Of a stretch of 64,000 bases of DNA, positions 24,260 through 35,705 are shown one piece after another. The stretch is from Phalacrocorax aristotelis (taxonomy: Eukaryota; Chordata; Aves; Suliformes; Phalacrocoracidae), in NCBI RefSeq assembly GCF_949628215.1, contig NC_134311.1:15376582-15440581 (forward strand), in the 5' to 3' direction. Both the position numbers and the translations under genes were made by a program. The notes under the pieces were generated by a model. The model had not been told where the DNA came from and searched no databases. It was given only the letters and a program-made list of their open reading frames with translations. The first letter of the stretch is position 1, and each line of letters begins with the position of its first letter.

Positions 24260-27200
24260 CTGCAGAAAGATGAAGGGGTGGGGGGAGACAAAAACCCAAC
24301 CTTTTAGTAAGCTATCTTAGAGACATCAACTATTCCAGGTTCTGTGTTCAAGGACTACTTAAAAATACTGATAAAATATTACTTGGATGATAAATGCTGA
24401 TAAAATATAAACTTTGGAGACACAGAGGGGACAGCTGAGTAAAAGGTGTACTAAAAAGAAGCCACACAGCAGGCATACATCCACTTACCTGCTGTCACCC
24501 TTTACTCCTTCCTTGGACCCACTCAGTCCTGACTTCAGCCCCAGCTACATTACTGTAAGTTATGGCTTCAAACTGACCTTACCAATAGACTACGATCAAT
24601 TACTGTGGTTCAGCCAACGAGCTGTAATAAAATAAGTAACCATAACTAAGCTGTTTGTGCATGCATGAAAATACCTTGAGGCAGGGTTTTAGAAAGAAAG
24701 GAGGGACTCATGATCAGGACAGCTGGACTGCTACCCAAGAGACTGGACTGTATCCCTGCTTCTGCCCAGCAATATTATGTAGGACTAATGAAGCCACACA
24801 AACCAAATTTTTCTCAAGTGGTTCCTAACTGTAGGTTCTTCATTTTCTTGTTGGCTGACTCAGTGTCATGGGGCCTCATGTGCAGATGTGTAAAGCAATC
24901 ACAAATGAAACTGCAGTCAGCAGGAGCTGAGTTTCTACCAAGTAAAATGCGCTGCTGCTGAGCACACAGAAAAATCAAGTGACTTATACTGGGCATCAAA
25001 CTAAGTGCTCATTTTTAATTTCCATGTCTCTCGACTTCAGTTCATCATCTTATATGCTGGGAATAGCACTCTTTTAATTCAGAGAAGATATTTTAAAAGT
25101 ACATGAATGTTTGTGAAGCTCTTGGCTGTTGCAACATTTATAGAAGCACCTTTGAGAAACTGATAATTTTGTCTTTGAAAATTAGGCTGGGCCACTTGTG
25201 AGTGCTAGGAATAAAACAATACAAAACTGGGAATTGTAGACACTAACAAAACATTTGCTCTGGACCTAAATAAGCCAGAAGTCCTATTGAAGGAAAAATA
25301 TGCTAACATTTTCCTAGCACACCAAAGGGAAAAGTAAATGTACAAAGCCCACTTTGATTTCAGTATTCCTAATTTTTCATGGGTTTAACTTCTGCAATAA
25401 ATAACTACCTTCTTCTAACATAAAAGCATATGATAGTTGCACTGTCATATAAGATACACAAGTTTCTAGAAAAGTTTCTTTACGCAGAGTTCCAACTTCT
25501 GAGCCATATTTTCTTGTGTGACCACACACTTGGTCCCAGTCTGGTTCTAAATGCCATTGATTTAATGATGAGGTGACACTCTAGAGCCACAGAGGCAGAC
25601 ACAGGGGTGGCATACTCTACACTATGCCAATTGCAGAAGCAATTTTTGACCTGGGAACCTTTTTTAGTGGGTGCAGGTCAAGTACCAAAATATTAATTAT
25701 CCTACGGAGAGGGATATGAGCATCCCAGAATGTAGTGAATACATGGATGAGCTTTAAATCTCTTTCACAGACTCTTCTACACTACATTCTGGGCACACAA
25801 TCAGATTGCCGACCTGGGTCTATGATGCAGAATTAGTCATAGGCCTTTTTCAAAAGGCTTATTAAATTGGTATTACTAATGTCAGCAACAAAAGATTAAG
25901 AAGAACATTACCTTAATAACCTCTTCCATCACAGATTAGTGGGATCATAACTAGCAAGGAAAAGTCTAATGTCCAATTAGTATTCTTTGACCTCGGATAA
26001 ACTTAAACTCAAGAACTGTAAAATCCCAAATTCCTCCAATGACATGGAAGAGTTGTGAGCTGGCTGCTAGGAAGACATAGCCCAGTGGGTTGCGTTCCAC
26101 GCTTGCAGGAGTATGGGAGATCAGTGGAAGAGGCTTACAAAAGCATTTTGTCTTTGAGCTGTCTGTGAGGGGGTATTCAGATCATTTCTGCTGTCTAGTT
26201 TTTGCAGAAAACAACTTACTACTTTCCATGCAGTAATATACTCAATTGGCTGTCTCCAACTGGATCAGCTTTTGGGTTTTTGAGAGTCAAAGATCACCTT
26301 GCTGTGCTTTGACTTCAGAAGATCATTTAAAAATATGGATCTATTAAAAAAGAAAATAGTTATTTGACCCCACCAAAAATTTTGAGACCAACACATGCTA
26401 AAAAGGAAATTAACCCTACCTGACTGCTAACTAAATGAAACTTTAGAGTCTGGCACCAGTTATTCTCAATGACATTTGTCAGCCCTGTAATTTTAAATTC
26501 AGACTTTAACTGAAGAAGATAACCATAAATTTAAAGGTACTTAAATACTTTAATATCCTGTTAGAGAGAAACTTTACTGACACTAAGCTCCCAATTTTCT
26601 TCAGTTTCTCATATCTTTTAAATACTTTTTCTTTTTAACTAGTTGTATCCAGAGGTATTTACTAATTCCCAAGAGCCTCAGCTGACAGTACGTGAAGTAA
26701 TACTATTCCCCACTATTAGAATATTAAGAGACTGGTGAAAATATCTGAATGTTCCTTTGACAATTTTTTTCTCAGCTGAAGTTAACAACATTTTAAGGTG
26801 TGCATACTTATACACTGCCTCCTAACATCTGTTATAGGATGAACAATTTAAAATTAACAAGCTTTCCTGACTTTAAGCAGCTTCAGGTTTTATCTATTAT
26901 TAGGAAAAAGCACAAGAAAGTCAATGGCACAAGGCCTTTGGGACCCAGCGCAAAAAAATTCCAAACACACCTTGCCACTTTGTTCAGTACCAATGAATCA
27001 TTAACCAACTAAATAATCATCATGCTTTTCTGACTTCATGAAAATTAGACGTCAGAGTGATTATAGGCTATAATCTCTGCCAAGTTTACTAGTAATTTCC
27101 TTAGCTACAAAATACTAACCGAGTATAACTTCTGTAACATAAGAGGGCAACATGTAAACTCCATACATTACAGCAACTGAACAGCTGTTAACTGTTAATT

Positions 27201-28533
27201 ACTGTTAATTAAAATAATACATAAAACAAAGTAGTTTTCAATACACTATAGTTAAGAAACACCCAAAAGAAAACTGTTTAAAAAAAAGAAAATCAATCTA
27301 TCAATCTAGCATGCTACATTTGTACAATTTAGTACATTACATGTGCCTGGTACACAGTCGAAGAGGTAACTACAACAGTGCACATTTGCATTATTGGCCC
27401 TGCAATATACATGGTAGTACTTCTATTTGTTTTGGGCTAAAACTCAGCTGTCATCTCTGCACATTTTAATTCTGCATCGTGGCAAGCATAGCATACATTT
27501 GGTGCCTTATAAACAAACTGTTTTAAAAAAAGTAATGTACAGGTGAAGAGAACCTAAGTCACTCTTATCATATTTAGAATTACAAGAAGAAGTGTGCAAG
27601 AAAGTAGTACAGGACGAGAGAATGGTGGGAAAGAAGAATGAGGTAGAAGGAGAGAAGGAACTGAAGTACCGAGTTAAAAATGCATAAAAGGAACAAGAGA
27701 GAAACAGTGAACAGAAAAGACAAATGGAAAAAAGAGGGAAGAAGTAAAAGGAGATTGACATACAAGTGCAGGAATAAGAGAACTCAAATCCTGAGACAAG
27801 TGAACCTGACAGACTGTGCAGTGAAAACTTGTTAAAGTGGAAGCGTCTGGGGAAAGCACTAGACAACAAAGGAAAAGGAAGGAGGGAAAAAAAAAACCCA
27901 AGCCAAAAAGAACTGAGGAGATGGGATGGGAAGGCAGCAGTTGGTTTCAATAACCAATCTATTACTCCATATACAACATTGACTACCAGAGTAAGAATGG
28001 TCTGTAAGATAAGTAGTCAGCCTTGATGGACATTGCAGCACCAAATATAATCTGTTACAGGACATGATCTGACTTTAAACATCATCAAAGCAAGATTTTT
28101 AACCCTGAATCTGGTCTGAAGGTTTATCTTCAGACAACTCTTTGTGACAAAAGAGCCAATCTAATTCCATTATGGGACAGAACAAAAAATACCATACTAA
28201 AATTTAACATACTGAGAAGAGGAATAGCAAAACAACCACTCAAGACCTTTGTGTCTAAAAAGTTCCCTCAGCGTCTGACAGTGATGTTGAATAAAGAATA
28301 GGAAAACTATAGAGACCTTTGGAACCCAAGAGTCACAGTAATCTGAACATACTAGAGTTAATAAATATCCTAAGAAAAATAGTTTTCATTGGCACATTCT
28401 TGTTTTAGTTTGTTATGCAAAAAAACGATTACAATGTCATTAAGACTTTGACTGACAGATGTGACATTAATAGCTAAGGAACTGTCCCTCTACTGTTCAT
28501 AAAAGAAAAACTCAGGTATTTAAATTTACATAC
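24260..28533 (-). other. DTWD2: DTWD2 last intron (about 4.3 kb)
   Basis: Bounded by GTATGT at 28533 and CAG at 24260 on the minus strand. It is AT-rich and apparently free of recognisable transposons. It holds a perfect 14-bp inverted repeat (25724-25737 with 25780-25793) and a purine-rich stretch on the plus strand (about 27580-27940), which would be pyrimidine-rich in the transcript. No exon-like ORF inside it could be tied to a known family. Confidence 0.85.
25724..25793. repeat. 14-bp perfect inverted repeat, 42-nt spacer
   Basis: CCCAGAATGTAGTG at 25724-25737 and its exact reverse complement at 25780-25793. Pairing stops sharply at both ends of each arm. Confidence 0.9.
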
Positions 28534-28662
28534 CTCTTGTATACTCTTATTTTTTTCCATGATACTAAGAGCAACAGCTGCACATTCAAGCGTAGACAGA
28601 CAGGTGTTTGTTGGCTGTGTACGAATTACGTATTGACTTGAAATGTTGGTTTTTAACTGCAC
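28534..28662 (-). CDS. DTWD2: DTWD2 penultimate coding exon
   Basis: Exactly 43 codons, read in phase 0 from the previous exon. The translation opens [19 protein letters not shown], passes [14 protein letters not shown] and ends IQE. The P-T-N...L-S-T-L-E stretch is the conserved C-terminal motif of DTW-domain proteins, next to the cofactor pocket in this SPOUT-like fold (family knowledge). Splice sites on the minus strand are a clear tract TGTTTTTCAG|GTGCAG at the 5' edge and CAAGAG|GTATGT at the 3' edge. The open frame runs a further 19 codons past the donor into the intron, so an ORF caller places the end wrongly. The large intron (63238-28663) precedes it and a 4.3-kb intron follows. Confidence 0.95.
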
Positions 28663-29215
28663 CTGAAAAACAGCAAATTCTAGTAAAATAAACAGATCAT
28701 TATAGCAAACAATACTTCTTCACTACAAGAAGCAAAACACAGTCCCTTCCCCTCTGTGGTTAGTTGTCATCTTTCCTTTTTGCTGCTTCATCTGCCAGTA
28801 GCCAATGTCCTTGTGCTACTGTTAAGTATAATACTGTAATACCCAAGAGTCGCCATCAGAGAACTGCACATTTGTTACTATACAAACATGTAAAGAAAAT
28901 CCAGTTCTTTGTTAAAGACTGAGTGAAATTTTAGCAATGAATTTCAGTTGCCATAGATATCCTATAACAAAAATAAAATTATTCACCTATGCTTGTTTTA
29001 TTGCGCACTTTAAACACACACATGATCCCATACAATGTACAGTGACTGTGCAGTCACTGACACTCTTTACCATGGTTAAATTTTATTTGTCAAGCTCTGA
29101 ATGAAAGACTTTTAGAAACTGCATTTATTCATATAATGTACTAGGTCACTGTTTAGAACTATTTGCTTACCTAAAGCACGCTTGAAAATTATTTATTGGC
29201 TCTGCCTCAAGTGAT

Positions 29216-29251
29216 AACCACTCTATACTATCTAACCACTCCAAACTATCT
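29216..29251. repeat. 18-bp tandem duplication
   Basis: AACCACTCTATACTATCT (29216-29233) is followed directly by AACCACTCCAAACTATCT (29234-29251), with two mismatches. It lies in the large DTWD2 intron. Confidence 0.8.
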
Positions 29252-30304
29252 CACAAGTTAAGGGTTTTTTTGAGAAATAAATTTCATTCAACCACTACAC
29301 TGCTGGTTTTATCAGCCCCAAAAGCTTTTACTGGGTTTATAAACAGCAGTTGAAACATCATAGAATTTACATAATCAGACTTTGTGTGAAAATTCAGATG
29401 CTATTCCTTTATTCCTAAATTTTCCATCTCCACACGTTTAAATTATAATTTACTGAAAGTTAATGATTTAGCAACATTGTAACTATTCTTAATGAAAAAT
29501 TATCAGTTTCTATTAAATGAAAAATTGTAGTACAGTACAATAAACCCCAAGAAATTATAAAAGAGCAATTCAATTTTCTTTTTTCTTAATCTCATCCCAG
29601 CAATTGTCTTTCACTATTCCTTCCTCTCAAAAAAATGAGCCACTCTTCCCTAGGGTCATCATAATACTGCTTCCATTTCGCTTCCCAGAGGTTTTTCAGC
29701 ATTCCTCACTTCATTCGGTATTTTCCCTCTTCACTTCTCCCCTTTTTGCTTTTATTTGTAATGCTTCATTTTCCTTCATATCTTTTACATGCAATTACCC
29801 ATTCTTAAAAGTTCAACATATCTCCTCTATAAAAGGGAAGTTCCAAGATGCTGAAGAAACATGAATAAGATCAAATTTCAGTGCCTTACCTGACCCCAAT
29901 GTAATGGGAATTAAAAATAAATTAATAAAAAGAAGCTGACAAGAGAAGAGGAAAGCCTTTATGGAAATAATAAATAAGGTACCTATAAAAGTTCAATATA
30001 CTCAAATATAGGAAAACACAGAAAAAGGTACCTTTGTGACAGAAAGTCCTAATTTGTTTATCAAAGGAACCTTCTTTTTTTTTTCTAAATGCTAGTCTTA
30101 TTGGGTAGGCTTGAAGGACCAAAACATGCACATTTCAGAATGTTTTAAAAGTTTCCAGCAAGGATTGTTCAGGTAGTTTGGAGAGACCACTTCAACAGCC
30201 AAAGAATACACACTTGGGTTGAGAAACTGAGAAGATGGACGCATGCTAGTTATGTAAAGAACATAGCATACTAACATTATTTTTGCATTAAATAAAAATA
30301 GAGA

Positions 30305-31413
30305 ATCACAGAATCAGAGAAAGTCAGGGGTTGGAAGGGACCTCTGGAAATCGTCTTGTCCAACCCCCTGCTTGAGCAGGCACACCCAGAGCAGGGGGCA
30401 CAGGAACGCCTCCAGGCGGGTTTTGAATGTCTCCAGGGAAGGAGACTCCACACCCTCCCTGGGCAGCCTGTGCCACTGCTCTGGCACCCTCACAGGAAAG
30501 CAGTATTTTTTCATATTGAGGTGGAACTTCCAGTGTTCCAACTTGTGCCCATTGCCCCTTGTCCTGTTGTTGGGCACTACTGAAAAGAGCCTAGTCCCAT
30601 CGTCCTGCCACCCACCCGTTAGATATTTATAAGCATTGATGAAATTCCCCCTCAGTCGTCTCTTCTCCAGGCTGAACAAACCCTGGTCTCTCAGCCTTTC
30701 TTCATAAGGGAGGTGCTCCAGTCCCCTCATCATCTGGTAGCTCTCCAGTGGACTGTCTCCAGTAGTTCCCTGTCTGTCTTGAACTGGGGAACCCAGAACT
30801 GGACACAGCACTCCAAATGTGGCCTCACTAGGACAGAGTAGAGGGGGAGGATAACCTCCCTCGACCTGCTGGACACACTCCTTTTAATGCAGCCCAGGAT
30901 ACCGTTGGCCTTCTTGGCCACAAGGGCACATTGCTGGCTCAGGGTCACCTTGCTGTCCACCAGCACTCCCAGGTCCTTCTCAGCAGAGGCTCCTTCCAGT
31001 AGTTCAGCCCCCAGCCTGTACTGGTGCGTGGGGTTGTTCCTCCCCAGGTGCAGGACCTTGCACTTGCTGTTGTTGAATTTCATTCAGTTCCCCTGGGCCC
31101 AGCTCTCCAGCCTGTCCAGGTCTCGTTGGATGGCAGCACAGCCTGCCGGTGTATCAGCCACTCCTCCCAGCTTGGTATCATCAGCAAACTTGCTGAGGTC
31201 ACACTCTAACCCATCATCCAGGTCACTGATGAATATGTTGAACAGGACTGGACCTAGCACAGACCCCTGGGGAACACCCCTAGTTACGGGCCTCCATCCA
31301 GTCTCTGCCCCACTGATCATAACCCTCTGAGTTCTGTTACTGAGCCAGTTCTCTGTTCACCTCACTGTCCACTCATCCAGTCCATACTTCCTTAGCTTGC
31401 CTATGAATACATT
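30305..31413 (-). mobile_element. CR1 LINE with intact 3' end
   Basis: Minus-strand CR1, 5'-truncated near 31413 and complete at its 3' end (GATTCTGTGATTCTC octamer-type tail at about 30301-30315). It encodes the same reverse-transcriptase segment as the copy at 3296-4276, including [15 protein letters not shown] and F-A-D-D. A stop at the codon near 31083 and a one-base deletion near 30733 break the frame. Over the shared coding stretch it differs from the 3.3-kb copy at about 3% of positions by eye. It lies in the large DTWD2 intron in the same orientation as the gene. Confidence 0.94.
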
Positions 31414-32645
31414 TCTATTCTTTCCACAACTGTAATACTAGACATGTCATTTTAATTTAATAATTTTAAAATTACGTCTTCCAGAATCTATTTTGCCCCT
31501 TTGAGTGAAGATCAATGCTTTTGTTATTTTAAAGCTGCCTACCATAACAAGTACCTGGAATGTGTTGTAGTTTTAATGAGGTTATACAACTACCAGTTGT
31601 TAATTAAACTGAAAATGCACCAGTGGTCTCAGCACATATGAATGTATGTTTCCTGAACATACTTATAATTTTTAGGTATTTGAAAGTAATGGTTACAGTT
31701 GATGGTGTACAGAGTTATTTCTGCAAATTCAGTGGTCATCTCCACTTAAAACTCATTTTCATTTTCTGCAGCTATTCAGCAGATTTCTGCAAATGAATTG
31801 GCACAATGTATGACAAATTACTCAATGAAAGCCTACTACTTTATCTATAAAGTCAAACCTGATATTTTATATTTAAAGCCAAGATAGTGGAATTCCATGT
31901 TTGCAACCTCACAGTCTTTAGTCTCTAGCTCTCTATTCTGACTGTTGAACGAAAAGAATTCTTACCTAGCAACTCATTAGCAGATTATGCTTGCTATTAC
32001 ACTATACTGGACATCTATCATACAATTTTTAATTTATAGTCATACTGTAGAATTTTTATCTACTGTAAGAAAGATGTTAACAGTTACTTGGATATTCAAG
32101 AGTACATCCAGTCCACATGCTGGGGAACAGATCCAAGGCAGATTCAAGAATGAAGCTGGTGGATACACACTAGCCTTTATCAACTCCTTTCTTCAGTTTG
32201 GTATTGAAGAATTAAAAAGAGAATAAACTGATTTCGAAGAGGAAATTTAGTGTTTGAACATCAGTGTATATAATGAAATGCAAAATAATATTAAAATGGA
32301 ATTAATATTTTCATTTGCTGTTCCTCAAGGTTTGCTTTGGTTTTATGATCCCTTTACTGGGACCGTGTATGGACCTCCATCATGCCAGAGTAGGGAGGCC
32401 AGTTATTTAAGTATACAGAGATGTAGGCTGGAGGGAGCCTTTAGTTCCTACTTAGAAATTCCTAGACAGGTATTAAAAACCAGGGTGAAATCAGTCTGTT
32501 GTTTCTCCAGCATGTATCCTGAGCAGCAGAGCAGAAATATATCCACACTTTTTCTCAACAGCTGACAGGCACATTCTTCACAGAGTCTCTCTACGGAAGG
32601 TGAGAGAAACCACCTCATGGTGGACTATGGTAGCCAGACACTGGC

Positions 32646-32665
32646 TTTTTTTTTTTTTTTTTTTT
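32646..32665. repeat. T20 homopolymer
   Basis: Twenty consecutive T on the plus strand. No target-site duplication or recognisable retrocopy was found beside it, so it is recorded as a simple repeat. Confidence 0.8.
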
Positions 32666-35107
32666 GTAGGAGCTGGGAATAGTTCTGTCTGCTGGTTTCT
32701 CCACTTCATTTCTTGGGGCTTATGCTGAAAAACTTTTAAGATCATCAGCATTCCAGAGAAAGCAAAATTATTCATAACTGCAAGGCAACTTCTACGGAGG
32801 AAAAGCTGCCTGCATTCCACCTTACACTGTGGAGCCAAAAAGTCTGTAAGTGCAGCTCTCAACAGCTGACATTGTACAAAAAGGCAACTTTCTAACAGCA
32901 ACAGCAGCAGCAACCAAATTTCTTCTTCCCTGGGAAGAGTGATTGAAGATGGAAACAAGTGGTCCCCACCCATTTTTCTGAAAAAATGACATATTCACTG
33001 GGATGAGATGAAAATACCACAGACAGACCAGCACAGTGGTGGAGATCAGAAGAACGCCTGACCAGTACAACTCCCTGTTAGTTTGTCTCTTAGGCCTCTT
33101 TCAACAAACATGCATTTTACCCTACTCTTTAATCCAGAGGGGCACAGTATCTAAATAAAAGATCCTTAGTCACCTGAAATACAGTCAGGGTAGCCTTTAT
33201 CACAAAGTGGATAGACTTACCAAATGACTGATTGTCTGTTAGAAACTAGGAACCCCCACTGAATGAACAAAACACACAGTAGGGAGCTCTATCAACTTAT
33301 CACATAGATAAGACAAAGCCAAAACAATATAGAAACCAAAAGTAATTAATATATACAATATATATTCCAGACATGGGAATAATATATTATTGGAAAAAAA
33401 TTGCCTAGATATATGAAATATTTGCTGTTCTCAAGTGTGATTGGGTAGGAGGACAACTTCTCTTATTTTCAGCCAACTGTGCTAAAACTTGTCTTGCCTT
33501 TTGTGGAGTTAATACTTTCAGGTAGGGTATTGCAACAGTCTCATCAAAGCTTCTGAGCTACCTAGATGGATTAGTTCTTTGCCTGTCACTTGCGTATCTC
33601 AAATCCAGCTGAACAAGCTTAATTCAAAGTTATGGAACTGTTCCTCCACGGCTAATGTAGACAAAATTGGATCATCTACCCCTTATATTGCACTGCAAAA
33701 ACTCGAGTATACATAAATACCCTATTCAAGGACATTTCAAAACAACAGTCATGATATTTTATAACCACTTCTACATAAAATGATAAAGATATGATGATAC
33801 AACAATTCACTTTTGGTTTTTTTTAGCTGTCGAAGTAATTTGCAAATCATATGCACACTTTGGAATAATTTCAGTTACTAACAAAATACAGCAATGTCAC
33901 ATTGAAAAAATGGCAGCCTATTTAACATCACTCACCAAAATAAACAATAGCATAAGACAGAATATGGAAACTATCTCAACCAATTCAAACTAGAGAGAGA
34001 AATTTAGATCAGCTGAATGCAATTACCCACTGGAATTTAGCCAGGACACTGAAATTAGTGTATCTATTCTCTTTATAAATGCAAGGGAGTTTGGGGGCTT
34101 AGTTTACAAGCCATCAGAAGCATGAAGCAACACACACAATCAAGTTTCACTTCCTTGTGTAACTCAAGACCCAGCATTACCAAAAGCCTGAATGTCTGCA
34201 GTTCTCACAAACTGTTACTTTAACTTAAACACTGGCTTCTCTGCCCACACTCCACCCCCTTAGCAAATGCTACAGCCTTTGAGCATTTACAGTGGATTTG
34301 AACCACAGTAAAAATGGTGACCCTTCAGTATTTCTCAAGGCTGAGAGCTCCTTCCACAGCCCTCCTTGGAGATGCCCCAGGCAGGCGATGACCCAGCTGA
34401 TCCTGTTCAGCTGTTCAGAACTAATGGAAGCAAAAGTGTTACCTTGATGGGGTCAAAGACCTGCTGTGTGAATTTTAAAAATTTAAGTCAGTAAATCATC
34501 CAGGCAACTGATTTCTGCTCTTATTTTACATATTAGGACTGGAGCTCTTGCAGAAAGCTCTAAGTGCTATCCTCAGTCCTCTCCGTAATGTCAGTATCCT
34601 TATCTTTTCACCTTTTCTATGCCGATTTCTTATGATTATTACTAGGTTTATTCTCCAACAGAATCCAACATTATGCAAAACTATATTTGGAAAACAGTGC
34701 ATCCCCAAGAGTATAGCAAGGCTATATAGTTACTACACCTGTCTCACAAGGCACTCAACAATTCTTGATTTTGTCTGTCCTGTTTTCTGCAATTAGACTA
34801 CAGGGACCTCAAAACAGGCAGAGGAACAACATATCCTTCTGTGGCTTCTGTGAAAAACCTCTTACTTATTTTAAGATCCCTCCTCTTTTACTTACATTGA
34901 AAGTGTCCTATAAAATCTGACTTTATGTTTGGGAATTAATTTGCTCAACTCTCAGTGAAGTAAGCGAGTACCATCCATCATCCTGCTAAACACAGGCACT
35001 TGTTCTTGTTCATATGGTACTGCTGCTCTAATAAATACCTTCCAGAAAAAAATACCATAAGCCATTTTTTTAAAGGAACTCCAAAGGCACCAAAAAAACC
35101 CCATAAA

Positions 35108-35705
35108 GACTCACAGAATCCCAGGCTGGAAGGGACCTCAGGGATCATCTAGTCCAACCTTTCTGGGAAGAGCACAGTCTAGACAAGAGGGCCCAGCACC
35201 CTGTCCAGACGACTCTTGAAGGTGTCCAACGTGGCCGAGTCAACCGCTTCCCTGGGGAGATTATTCCAATGGTGACTGTCCTCACTGCGAAAAATTTCCC
35301 TCTGGTGTCCAATCGGAATCTCCCCAAGAGCAACTTGTGTCCATTCCCCCTTGTCCTCTCCATGTGACTCTGTGTAAAAAATGAGTCTCCATCTTCTTTG
35401 TAGCTACCCCTTAAGAACTGGTATGTGGTGATGAGATCCCCTCTGAGCCTCCTTTTCTCAAGGCTGAACAAACCCAGCTCTCCCAGCCTATCCTCACATG
35501 TCAGCCTTCCCAGTCCTCTGATCATCTTGGTCACCCTTCTCTGGACCCCTTCCAGCCTGTCCACATCCTTTTTGTATAGCGGGGACCAGAACTGTACACA
35601 GGACTCCAGGTGTGGCCTGACAAGCACTGAGTAGAGTGGGATAATGACTTCTTTCTCTCTGCTGGTGACACCCTTTTTGATGCAAGAGTACAACTGCATC
35701 CTGCC
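35108..35705 (-). mobile_element. CR1 LINE, 3' portion, third subfamily
   Basis: The minus strand encodes a nearly unbroken CR1 C-terminal frame: [33 protein letters not shown], then the [16 protein letters not shown] segment, [20 protein letters not shown] and RTRGNGHKL. The 3' end has the GGCTGGAAGGGACCTCAGGG block but no octamer array. It is distinct from the 3.3/30.3-kb pair: it keeps the normal ...RVTKMIRGL order and frame at the position where that pair is frameshifted. Confidence 0.9.

Noticed and set aside
24106..24291. Minus-strand ORF starting [14 protein letters not shown]
   Set aside because: Wrong frame over the DTWD2 terminal exon. The real frame starts at the splice acceptor (24259) and ends at 24089.
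27507..27950. 147-codon minus-strand ORF rich in S/F/L
   Set aside because: A product of the pyrimidine-rich strand; low complexity, and no homologue recognised.
32646..32665. T20 run as the poly(A) tail of a minus-strand retrocopy
   Set aside because: No target-site duplication and no recognisable parent sequence next to it.
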